Below are positions 9,355 to 16,789 of a stretch of 64,000 nt of DNA, piece after piece. This DNA is from Saccharothrix tamanrassetensis (GTDB lineage: Bacteria > Actinomycetota > Actinomycetes > Mycobacteriales > Pseudonocardiaceae), in assembly GCF_014203665.1 (NCBI RefSeq), contig NZ_JACHJN010000005.1, positions 186,001 to 250,000 of the forward strand. The letters run 5' to 3'. The translations under genes were made by a program, and so were the position numbers. Each line of letters starts with the position of its first letter. Positions within the stretch are counted from its first letter, which is position 1. The notes below the pieces were generated by a model that was not told the origin of the DNA, made no database searches, and worked only from the letters and a program-made list of their open reading frames with translations.

Positions 9355-9413
9355 ATGGCCGAGGATAACCCCCTTGCGCGGCCATTCGTCCAGAATTCCG
9401 CGTCAGAACTGGA
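9337..9413. promoter_or_regulatory. Inverted repeat in the bkdR-bkdA intergenic region
   Basis: TCCAGTTCTG (9337-9346) is mirrored exactly by CAGAACTGGA (9404-9413), spaced 57 bp apart and flanking the divergent starts. A third partial copy (TCCAGAATTC) begins at 9389. Paired, widely spaced half-sites are normal for octameric Lrp-type proteins, so this is a candidate autoregulatory and bkd operator. Confidence 0.4.
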
Positions 9414-9474
9414 AGATTGGTCAGTGTGACCTGGACCATGCCCTCTACTCGCCACATGAGCGTCTGGAGGAGCG

Positions 9475-10542
9475 ATGGTGCACACCAGGGAGCGGTCCTT
9501 GCTGCCCACCGAGGAGCCGCTGTCGCTGTTGCGCAAGGACGGCTCGCCGGTCGAGGACTCGCCGCTGACCATGCCGGACGACGACGTGCTGCTCGAACTG
9601 CACCGCCGGATGGTCGTCGGCCGGCGCTTCGACACCCAGGCCACCGCGCTGACCAAGCAGGGCCGGCTGGCGGTGTACCCGTCGTCGCGCGGGCAGGAGG
9701 CGTGCGAGGTCGGCTCGGTGCTGGCGATGCGCGCGGAAGACTGGCTGTTCCCCACCTACCGCGACTCGGTCGCCCTGGTCACCAGGGGAGTGGACCCGGC
9801 GGAGACGCTGACGCTGCTCCAAGGCGGCTGGCACCTGGGTTACGACCCCTATGAGCACCGGGTCGGGCCGCAGTGCACCCCGCTGGCCACCAACACCCTG
9901 CACGCCGTCGGGTTCGCGCACGCCGCGCGGCTCAAGGGCGAGGACACCGCGGCGTTGGTGCTGCTGGGCGACGGAGCCACGTCGGAAGGCGACACGCACG
10001 AGGCGCTGAACTTCGCCGGCGTGTGGCGCGCTCCCGTCGTGTTCCTCGTGCAGAACAACGGATATGCCATCAGCGTGCCGCTGTCGAAGCAGAACGCCGC
10101 GCCCACGTTGGCGCACAAGGGCGTCGGCTACGGCGTGCCGTCCGTCCTGGTGGACGGCAACGACGTCGCGGCCGTGTACGCGGTGGTCCGCGAAGCGCTG
10201 GAGTCCGGCGGGCCGACGCTGGTCGAGGCGCTGACCTACCGCATCGAGGCGCACACGAACGCCGACGACGCCACCCGCTACCGGACCTCCGACGAGGTCG
10301 CCGCGTGGCTGGACCGCGACCCCGTGGACCGGATCGAGGCCTACCTGACCTCGCGCGGCCTGCTGGACCCCGCCCGCCGGTCGGCCGTCGCGGCGGAGGC
10401 CGAGGAGTTCGCCGCCTCCGTGCGGGACAAGATGAACGTCGACCGGACCTACGACCCCGCAGCGCTGTTCGAGCACGTCTACGCGACACCCACCAGGCAC
10501 CTGCGGGAGCAGGCCGCCGCGCTGGCGGAGGAACTGGCATGA
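9475..10542 (+). CDS. bkdA: Branched-chain 2-oxoacid dehydrogenase E1 alpha subunit
   Basis: The 355-residue thiamine-diphosphate-dependent E1 alpha subunit decarboxylates branched-chain 2-oxo acids (or pyruvate) and feeds acyl groups to E2. The ThDP motif runs from LVLLGDGATSEGDTHEALNF to VQNNGYAISVP. Other family marks are SSRGQEACEVGS and LVEALTYRIEAHTNADD. A strong GGAGGAGC ribosome site precedes ATG 9475. It is the first gene of a three-gene operon with overlaps to the E1 beta and E2 genes. Substrate is inferred from the Lrp regulator next door; a pyruvate dehydrogenase role is the alternative. No E3 gene is present in the window. Confidence 0.92.
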   Translation: MVHTRERSLLPTEEPLSLLRKDGSPVEDSPLTMPDDDVLLELHRRMVVGRRFDTQATALTKQGRLAVYPSSRGQEACEVGSVLAMRAEDWLFPTYRDSVALVTRGVDPAETLTLLQGGWHLGYDPYEHRVGPQCTPLATNTLHAVGFAHAARLKGEDTAALVLLGDGATSEGDTHEALNFAGVWRAPVVFLVQNNGYAISVPLSKQNAAPTLAHKGVGYGVPSVLVDGNDVAAVYAVVREALESGGPTLVEALTYRIEAHTNADDATRYRTSDEVAAWLDRDPVDRIEAYLTSRGLLDPARRSAVAAEAEEFAASVRDKMNVDRTYDPAALFEHVYATPTRHLREQAAALAEELA

Positions 10543-11531
10543 CCGTGTCGATGGGCCGCGCGCTGAACCAGGCGCTGGCCGACGCGCTGTCCGAGGACCC
10601 CGGCGTGCTGGTGTTCGGCGAGGACGTCGGACCGCTGGGCGGTGTGTTCCGGGTGACGGACGGCCTGACCGCCCGGTTCGGCGAGTCCCGGGTCTTCGAC
10701 ACCCCGCTGGCCGAGTCCGGCATCGTCGGCACGGCGATCGGCATGGCGATGAACGGCCTGCGCCCGGTGGTGGAGATGCAGTTCGACGCGTTCGCCTACC
10801 CGGCGTTCGAGCAGATCACCAGCCACCTGGCGAAGATGCGCAACCGCACCCGCGGCCGGGTGTCGCTGCCGGTCGTGATCCGGGTGCCCTACGGCGGCGG
10901 GATCGGCGGCGTCGAGCACCACTGCGACTCGTCCGAGGCGTACTACACGCACACGCCGGGGCTGACCGTCGTCACGCCGGGCACGCCGGACGACGCCTAC
11001 CGGCTGCTGCGGGACTCCATCGCCTCGCCGGACCCGGTGATCTTCCTGGAACCCAAGCGGCGGTACTGGGCCAAGGGCGAGCTGTCGGGCGCGGCCGTGC
11101 CGATGGACCGCGCGCTGGTGCGCCGGACCGGGCGGGACGTGACGCTGATCGCCTACGGGCCGATGGTGGCCACCGCACTGGAGACCGCCGAGGCCGCGGT
11201 CGAGGAAGGCTGGGACGTCGAGGTCGTGGACCTGCGGTCGCTGTCGCCGTTCGACGACGAGACCGTGTGCGCGTCGGTCCGCAAGACCGGCCGGGCCGTC
11301 GTGGTGCACGAGGCCGCCGGTTTCGGCGGGTACGGGGCCGAGGTCGTCGCCCGGGTGACCGAGCGGTGCTTCCACCACCTGCACGCGCCGGTGCTGCGGG
11401 TGACCGGGTTCGACATCCCCTACCCGCCGCCGAAGCTGGAGGAACACCACCTGCCGAACGTGGACCGGATCCTGGACGCCGTCGCGCGGCTCCAGTGGGA
11501 CGACGAGGTCGTGGGGGGCTACCGTGCCTGA
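10539..11531 (+). CDS. bkdB: Branched-chain 2-oxoacid dehydrogenase E1 beta subunit
   Basis: The 330-residue transketolase-like beta subunit pairs with E1 alpha to form the ThDP site. Motifs include VLVFGEDVGPLGGVFRVT, FDTPLAESGIVGTAIGMA, MQFDAFAYPAFEQI and the C-terminal transketolase domain (DVTLIAYGPMVATALE, EVVDLRSLSPFDDETV). ATG 10539 overlaps the E1 alpha stop by 4 bp, and its own end overlaps the E2 start by 8 bp. This tight packing indicates translational coupling and equal subunit supply. Length is normal for the family. Confidence 0.94.
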   Translation: MTVSMGRALNQALADALSEDPGVLVFGEDVGPLGGVFRVTDGLTARFGESRVFDTPLAESGIVGTAIGMAMNGLRPVVEMQFDAFAYPAFEQITSHLAKMRNRTRGRVSLPVVIRVPYGGGIGGVEHHCDSSEAYYTHTPGLTVVTPGTPDDAYRLLRDSIASPDPVIFLEPKRRYWAKGELSGAAVPMDRALVRRTGRDVTLIAYGPMVATALETAEAAVEEGWDVEVVDLRSLSPFDDETVCASVRKTGRAVVVHEAAGFGGYGAEVVARVTERCFHHLHAPVLRVTGFDIPYPPPKLEEHHLPNVDRILDAVARLQWDDEVVGGYRA

Positions 11532-12945
11532 CTTCCGGCTGCCCGACCTGGGCGAAGGCCTGACCGAGGGCGAGATCGTCAACTGGCTGGTGTCCGTGGG
11601 CGACCACGTGTCCGTCGACCAGCCCGTGGTGGAGGTCGAGACGGCGAAAGCCGTGGTCGAGGTGCCCTGCCCGTTCGAGGGCGTGGTGAGCGCGCGGTTC
11701 GGCGAGCCGGGGGAGAAGCTGGCGGTCGGTTCCGTGCTGCTGTCCGTGGGTGCGCCGGCCGTCGGTGTGCCGTCGGTGAGCGTGCCGGCCGCACGCGCCG
11801 ACGAGCCCGTCATGTCCTCGGGGTCGGGCAACGTGCTGATCGGCTACGGCACCTCCGACTCGCCGCGCCGCCGTCGCGCCAACCGCCGCGGACCGGGCCG
11901 GGGAGCCGCGTCTCCGGCCACGCCCGCACCGGCTCCGCCCGCTCCTGCCTCCGCCGCGTCTGCTCCGGCCGTGCCGGTACCCGTCGCGTCTGTGCCGGCC
12001 CGGGGGAACGCTCCGGCGGTCATCTCACCTCTCGTGCGGCGGATGGCCCGGGACAACGGCCTGGCCCTGGACCGCATCGCCGGCACCGGCCCGGGCGGCG
12101 TGATCCGCCGGGCGGACGTCGAGCGCGAACTCGCCGCCGCGACCGCGACCACCAGGACCGCGACCACCAGGACCGCGACCACCAGGACCGCGGCCGGTTC
12201 TTCTACGACCGCCCACCCCGTCGAACCCCCATCGGCGGCAGCGGCACCGACCGCACCAGCGGCATCGGCACCGGCGTCCGGCAGGCGCATCCCCCTGCGC
12301 GGCCTGCGCGGTGCCGTCGCGCAGAAGCTGGCCACCTCCCGCCGCGAGATCCCCGAGGCGACGGTCTGGGTGGACGTGGACGCGACCGACTTCCTGGCCG
12401 CCCGAGCCGCGATGCCGTCCGTGTCGCTGCTCGCGCTGCTGGCCCGCTTCACCGTGCTGGGCCTGAAGAAGTTCCCCGAACTCAACTCCCGGGTCGAAGG
12501 CGACGAGATCGCGGTGCTAGACGAGGTCCACCTCGGCTTCGCCGCGCAGACCGACCGCGGCCTGGTGGTCCCGGTGGTCCGCGACGCGCACACCCTCACC
12601 ACGTCCGCCCTCGCCGCCGCCGTCACCGACCTGGCCGCGGCCGCCCGGGAAGGCCGGATCGCGCCGGCTTCGCTGACCGGCGGCACCTTCACGGTCAACA
12701 ACTACGGCGTCTTCGGCGTGGACGGCTCGGCCGCGATCATCAACCACCCGGAAGCGGCGATCCTCGGCATCGGCCGCATCATCGACCGGCCGTGGGTGGT
12801 CGACGGGCAGCTCGCCGTCCGCAAGGTCACCCAGCTGACCCTGGCCTTCGACCACCGGGTGTGCGACGGCGGCACGGCGGGCGGGTTCCTGCGGTTCGTG
12901 GCGGACTGCGTGGAGTCCCCGGTCACGGCCCTCGCGGAACTCTGA
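11524..12945 (+). CDS. bkdC: Dihydrolipoamide acyltransferase E2 of the 2-oxoacid dehydrogenase complex
   Basis: The 473-residue E2 core enzyme has a lipoyl domain at about residues 1-76, with the lipoylated lysine in VEVETAKAVVEVP. An Ala/Pro/Arg-rich linker follows, then a peripheral-subunit-binding domain at about 165-202 (SPLVRRMARDNGLALDRI, GTGPGGVIRRADVE). A second linker holds a Thr/Arg repeat, and the catalytic domain spans about 255-473. The catalytic His of the HxxxDG motif is seen in FDHRVCDGGTAGGF. It starts with GTG inside the end of the E1 beta gene. A single lipoyl domain is typical of actinobacterial BkdC. Confidence 0.94.
   Translation: MPDFRLPDLGEGLTEGEIVNWLVSVGDHVSVDQPVVEVETAKAVVEVPCPFEGVVSARFGEPGEKLAVGSVLLSVGAPAVGVPSVSVPAARADEPVMSSGSGNVLIGYGTSDSPRRRRANRRGPGRGAASPATPAPAPPAPASAASAPAVPVPVASVPARGNAPAVISPLVRRMARDNGLALDRIAGTGPGGVIRRADVERELAAATATTRTATTRTATTRTAAGSSTTAHPVEPPSAAAAPTAPAASAPASGRRIPLRGLRGAVAQKLATSRREIPEATVWVDVDATDFLAARAAMPSVSLLALLARFTVLGLKKFPELNSRVEGDEIAVLDEVHLGFAAQTDRGLVVPVVRDAHTLTTSALAAAVTDLAAAAREGRIAPASLTGGTFTVNNYGVFGVDGSAAIINHPEAAILGIGRIIDRPWVVDGQLAVRKVTQLTLAFDHRVCDGGTAGGFLRFVADCVESPVTALAEL
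12145..12189 (+). repeat. Three exact 15-bp tandem repeats inside the E2 linker
   Basis: The unit GCGACCACCAGGACC is repeated three times without change and encodes the pentapeptide ATTRT each time. Because the unit is a multiple of three, gain or loss of copies keeps the frame and only changes the length of the flexible linker between the E3-binding and catalytic domains. Confidence 0.8.
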
Positions 12946-13054
12946 CCGGACGGTCACCCGGCCCTGGCGCGGGCCGTTGCCGCCCGCCGTATCGCGACTT
13001 CGCCCGGTTCGTTGATCCCAACAGCCCACCGGGGACGCTCGTAGATTGGAAGAC

Positions 13055-13609
13055 GTGATCAAGCCCGCCTACCCAGTCCGCACCGAACGCCTGCTCCTGC
13101 GCCCGTTCACGCCGGCCGACCACGCCGCGCTGCACTCGTGGCAGTCCAGGCCGGACGTGGTGCGCTACCTGTACGGAGAGCCGAAGACCCCGGAGGAGAC
13201 CGCCGAGAGCCTGGCGATGAAAGCCGCCGTGACCTGGCCTTCGAAGGAGGGCGAACACCTGTCGCTGGCCGTGGAGCGGGAGGGCGAGGTGATCGGCGAA
13301 GCGGTCCTCAAGTGGCTCAACGAACAGCACCGCCAAGGGGAGATCGGCTACATCCTCCACCCCGACCACCACGGCCACGGCTACGCCACCGAAGCCTCCC
13401 GGGCCATGCTCGACCTCGGCTTCGACCACCTCGACCTGCACCGCATCGTGGCGTCCTGCGACGCGTCCAACGAAGCGTCGTGGCGGGTCATGGAACGGCT
13501 CGGCATGCGCCGCGAGGCCCACTTCCGCCACGGCGAGGTGTTCAAGGGCTCGTGGGGCGAAGAGTTCGTCTACGCGATCCTCGAAGACGAGTGGCGCGCC
13601 ACCCGGTGA
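13055..13609 (+). CDS. GNAT-family N-acetyltransferase (RimJ/RimL type)
   Basis: The 184-residue acetyltransferase of the RimJ/RimL subfamily contains the N-terminal strand RTERLLLRPFTPADH, the acetyl-CoA loop HPDHHGHGYATEASRAML and the C-terminal motif SNEASWRVMERLGMRREAHF. These enzymes acetylate protein N-termini or small amines; the substrate here is unknown. I chose GTG 13055. A -10-like TAGATT lies at 13042-13047, only 7 bp upstream, which suggests a leaderless mRNA. TTG 13046 is the alternative start. Confidence 0.88.
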   Translation: MIKPAYPVRTERLLLRPFTPADHAALHSWQSRPDVVRYLYGEPKTPEETAESLAMKAAVTWPSKEGEHLSLAVEREGEVIGEAVLKWLNEQHRQGEIGYILHPDHHGHGYATEASRAMLDLGFDHLDLHRIVASCDASNEASWRVMERLGMRREAHFRHGEVFKGSWGEEFVYAILEDEWRATR

Positions 13610-13666
13610 CCTCCGGAACCCGTCATCGGCGTGGTTCCGCGCTCCCTCCCGGTGCATGATCGGCCG

Positions 13667-14269
13667 ATGGCGGTGAACCTCGTCTGGTACGTCAGCTACG
13701 GGTCGAACATGTATGCCGATCGGTTCGCCTGTTACCTCGCCGGAGGAAGACCCGAAGGCGCGGCGCGGGAGTACCCGGGTTGCCGGGACACCAGCCCGCC
13801 GTCGGCCGTGCGGGCGTTCGAGGTCGCGGGCGGGGTGTACTTCGCCACCGAGTCGCCGGTGTGGGGCGGCGGGCGGGCCTTCTACGACCCGGCGCTGCCG
13901 GGCAAGGCTGCCGTGCGCGGGTACCTGATCACCGCGGCGCAGTTCGCCGACGTCGCCGAGCAGGAGATGTACCGCGAGCCCGGCACGGACTTCGACTTCG
14001 CCGAAGTGCTGGCCAACGGGCGGCACGTGCGGGGGACCGGTCGGTACGAGACCCTGCTGCACCTCGGGGACGTGACCGGACATCCGGCGCTGACCTTCAC
14101 CGCGCCCTGGTCCTCCGCCGACGTGGAGCACGTCGCACCCTCGGGCGGCTACCTGAGGATGCTGCGCGACGGCCTGCGGGAAGCCCACGGCTGGGACGTC
14201 GCGCGAGCCGCCGCCTACCTGGCCCGGTGCACGGAGTTCTGGACGCCGCCCCAGGTCGAAGCGCTCTAG
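13667..14269 (+). CDS. Gamma-glutamylcyclotransferase-like fold protein
   Basis: The 200-residue protein carries the N-terminal motif LVWYVSYGSNMYADRF, the substrate-loop signature (YGSNM) of the gamma-glutamylcyclotransferase/AIG2-like fold, followed by VYFATESPVWGGGRAFYDP and a barrel-like middle part. Homologues are often annotated merely as histone deacetylase or hypothetical in actinomycetes; I see no deacetylase motif. It follows the acetyltransferase by 57 bp in the same direction. Its end overlaps the convergent SGNH hydrolase gene by 4 bp. The reaction is not assigned. Confidence 0.8.
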   Translation: MAVNLVWYVSYGSNMYADRFACYLAGGRPEGAAREYPGCRDTSPPSAVRAFEVAGGVYFATESPVWGGGRAFYDPALPGKAAVRGYLITAAQFADVAEQEMYREPGTDFDFAEVLANGRHVRGTGRYETLLHLGDVTGHPALTFTAPWSSADVEHVAPSGGYLRMLRDGLREAHGWDVARAAAYLARCTEFWTPPQVEAL

Positions 14270-15309
14270 TCCTTGTCCGACACCGGGTCCAGGTTGCCGG
14301 ATCGGTCGGGCACGCAGGACGCCGTGCGGGCCGTGGTGCTCAGGAACGCGGACATGCACCGGCCGAACTGCTCGTGACCCCGGGCGTTGGGGTGGAACGA
14401 CTCCTGGAGCGCGTGCCGGGCCCGTGCCTCGTCGCGCAGGCCGTCGAAGTCGACCGTGAGCCGGGTGAACCACTCGCTGTCCGGGTTCCCGCCGCCCGCG
14501 CACGCCTCGTGCTTGTCGCCCGCCCGGGACAGGTCCAGGAAGCGCGTCCCGACCGCGGCGGCGGCCTTGCGCAGGCCGGACGACAGCTCGCCCACCGCGT
14601 TGTCGCGGACCCAGCGCAGGTCACCGGTCCGGAGCGGGCAACCGGCCAGGTTCTGCAGGTCGAACGGCAGATCCGGGCTCACCGGGGACGCGTAGGACTG
14701 CAGCACCAGCGTGTACGAACGGGGCGTGTAGCCCTCGTCGCGCAGCACCTGGCGGATGTCGCGCAGGGCGCTCTCGACCTTCGGCACCATCCGGTCGACG
14801 CGACCGCGCCAGTCCTCGGTCAGCGCCTGCGAGCAGTCCGTCCGGCGCTGGAACCACGCCTGGAGGCAGGTGCCGAGCACGTCGGAGAAGCGCGGGTCGT
14901 CGTTCGCGCCCACCGCGACCACGATGGTCGTCACGCGGTACTCGCGGGCGATGCGGGCCAGTTGCCGCGCCTGCGACCCCTCGGTGTTGCGGACCTGGTC
15001 GGTGAGGCCGACCTGTTCCGCGTTCGCGCCCGAGCACGCCAGGTTGAACACCTTGTCGATGCCGGCGACCCTGGTGTGGTGGATCGACGCGTTCCGCGAC
15101 CGGTGGCACCAGTTGTCGTTCTCACCGTCCGTGCCGGGCTCGTAGCTGCCGGCGCCTTCGCCCGACATGGTGCTGTCACCCATCGCCACCATCGCGGTCG
15201 GGGCGTCCGGCCCCGGTCCGGGCGGATCCGGGAACGGGCTGTCGGCCACCATCAGCAGCAGTGCCACCAAGGGCAGCACGAGGGCGAGAGCGACGAGTCG
15301 ACGGAACAT
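14266..15309 (-). CDS. Secreted or membrane-anchored SGNH/GDSL hydrolase
   Basis: The 347-residue exported protein has one N-terminal hydrophobic helix (residues 5-22) and a Pro-rich stretch. The SGNH hydrolase domain has block I MVAMGDSTMSGEG (catalytic Ser in GDS), block II VFNLACSGANAEQV, block III VAVGANDDPRFSDV and block V SFHPNARGHEQFG (Asp replaced by Asn-Pro context, catalytic His). Such enzymes cleave esters of lipids or cell-wall polymers outside the cell. Several Cys (WCHRS, LACSG, GTCLQ, TDCSQ, GCPLR, EACAG) suggest disulphides. It lies just downstream of the ABC exporter genes on the same strand, only 6 bp apart, and may be co-transcribed. Confidence 0.9.
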   Translation of the reverse strand: MFRRLVALALVLPLVALLLMVADSPFPDPPGPGPDAPTAMVAMGDSTMSGEGAGSYEPGTDGENDNWCHRSRNASIHHTRVAGIDKVFNLACSGANAEQVGLTDQVRNTEGSQARQLARIAREYRVTTIVVAVGANDDPRFSDVLGTCLQAWFQRRTDCSQALTEDWRGRVDRMVPKVESALRDIRQVLRDEGYTPRSYTLVLQSYASPVSPDLPFDLQNLAGCPLRTGDLRWVRDNAVGELSSGLRKAAAAVGTRFLDLSRAGDKHEACAGGGNPDSEWFTRLTVDFDGLRDEARARHALQESFHPNARGHEQFGRCMSAFLSTTARTASCVPDRSGNLDPVSDKD

Positions 15310-15315
15310 CGCGCC

Positions 15316-15972
15316 CTAGTCTACGGAAACCCGGCCGGCGGAGAGCACGACCGTGCGGTCGGCCGCCCGGTGCACCTCGTCGTGGTGCGTGGCGATGAGC
15401 ACGGCCGCGCCCTCGTCCGCCGCCCGCCGCAGCACCCGCACCGCCGTGGGCGCGCTGACCCGGTCCAGGTGCGCGGTCGGTTCGTCGGCCAGCAGCACCT
15501 TGGGCGACCCGACCACGGCCCGGGCCAGCGCGGCGCGCTGCTGCTGCCCGAACGACACCTCGCCGGGGTAGCGGTCGGCCAGCTCGCCGATGCCCAGCTC
15601 CGCCAGCAGCTCGGCGACCCGGCTGACGTCGACCGGACCGGACCCGGCGGCCGTGCCGAGCCGCAGCGGCAGCGCCACGTTCTCCGCCAGCGTCAACTCG
15701 CCCGCCAGGCTCAGCGCCTGGGGGAGCAGCGCGCACCGCTGCCAGGTGGGCGGCGTGGTCATCACCTCGCCGCACAGCTCGACCGTGCCCTCGTCGGCCC
15801 GGTCGAACCCGGACAGCACGGTCAGCAGCGCGCTCTTGCCCGACCCGGACGGCCCGGACAGCGTCACCAGCTCGCCCGCCGCCACCTCCAGGTCGACCCC
15901 GCGCAGCACGTGCACCGGTCCGCCGGCGTGCTCGAACGACCGCCGGACACCCACCACCCGCAACGCCGTCAT
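15316..15972 (-). CDS. ABC transporter ATP-binding protein (MacB/LolD type), second ATPase
   Basis: The 218-residue ATPase has Walker A GPSGSGKSALL, an unusual signature VSFGQQQRAALARA (canonical LSGGQ replaced by SFGQQ), Walker B VLLADEPTAHLD and switch His in IATHHDEVH. It starts at ATG 15972, overlapping the stop of the neighbouring ATPase gene by 4 bp. With that gene and the large FtsX-type permease it forms a lolCDE/macB-like exporter operon. The two ATPases probably form a heterodimer, and this one carries the less canonical signature. Confidence 0.92.
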   Translation of the reverse strand: MTALRVVGVRRSFEHAGGPVHVLRGVDLEVAAGELVTLSGPSGSGKSALLTVLSGFDRADEGTVELCGEVMTTPPTWQRCALLPQALSLAGELTLAENVALPLRLGTAAGSGPVDVSRVAELLAELGIGELADRYPGEVSFGQQQRAALARAVVGSPKVLLADEPTAHLDRVSAPTAVRVLRRAADEGAAVLIATHHDEVHRAADRTVVLSAGRVSVD

Positions 15973-16721
15973 GCCGCCAACGCCCCGTTCCGCAGCTCGT
16001 AACTGGTGTCCGCCAACGCGATCAGCCGGGGGTCGTGCGACGCGACGACCACCGGCACGCCCTGCCGCGCGAGGTCGACCAGCGTCTCCAGCACGAGGTC
16101 CGCCGACGTCGAGTCCAGCTGGGACGTCGGCTCGTCGGCCAGCACCACGGAAGCGCCACGGGCCAGCGCGCACCCGAACGCCAACCGCTGCTGCTGGCCG
16201 CCGGACATCGCCGACACCTTCCACCCGGCCGTGTCCGGCAGCCCCAGCCGGGCCAGCAGTTCGTCCACCCGCACGGCGCGCCCCGCCGCCTGGGCGGCTG
16301 CCCGGAGGTTGTCGCCGACGGTCAGGTGGCCGATCAGGTTGTCGGCGGGGTTCTGGAACACCAGCGCGATCTCGGTGCGCCGCAACGCCCGCCGCGCCCT
16401 GGACGACAGCTGCGCGGTGCCCGCGCCGCGCAGCTCCACAGCGCCCAGCGTGGGGCGCTCCACCAGGCTCAGCACCCGCAGCAGGGTCGACTTGCCCGAC
16501 CCGGACGGCCCGGCGAGCACGGTGATCCCGCTCGACGGCACGTCGAGCGACACCTCCGACACCGCGGTCACCGACCCGGCGGGGGTCCGGTACTCGACGC
16601 CCACCTCGCGCAGGCGCATCACGTGCTCGGCCACCGGCCGCTCGTCGTGCGCGTCGGCCAGGACCGCACCCCGGTCGAAGTCGTCGGCCACGACCGGCCT
16701 CCCGTCGAACCCGTCAGCCAC
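15969..16721 (-). CDS. ABC transporter ATP-binding protein (MacB/LolD type), first ATPase
   Basis: The 250-residue ATPase has an extra ~35-residue acidic N-terminal segment (MADGFDGRPVVADDFDR), then the nucleotide-binding domain: Walker A GPSGSGKSTLLRVL, Q-loop LVFQNPADNLIG, signature SAMSGGQQQRLAFG, Walker B SVVLADEPTSQLD and H-loop VASHDPRL. It sits 68 bp downstream of the permease gene and overlaps the second ATPase gene. The Asp-rich N-terminal extension could instead be upstream leader; an internal start at VMRLREVG is possible. Confidence 0.9.
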   Translation of the reverse strand: MADGFDGRPVVADDFDRGAVLADAHDERPVAEHVMRLREVGVEYRTPAGSVTAVSEVSLDVPSSGITVLAGPSGSGKSTLLRVLSLVERPTLGAVELRGAGTAQLSSRARRALRRTEIALVFQNPADNLIGHLTVGDNLRAAAQAAGRAVRVDELLARLGLPDTAGWKVSAMSGGQQQRLAFGCALARGASVVLADEPTSQLDSTSADLVLETLVDLARQGVPVVVASHDPRLIALADTSYELRNGALAA

Positions 16722-16789
16722 GGATCAGCTCCTCTCGGTCGAGCCGGACGACCACGGCCGCGCCGCGGGCACGTGTCCACCACATCCGG

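Noticed and set aside
14640..15310. Rightward frames opposite the SGNH hydrolase and ABC genes (13780-16525)
   Set aside because: They run through several real genes on either strand, lack ribosome sites and show no motifs.
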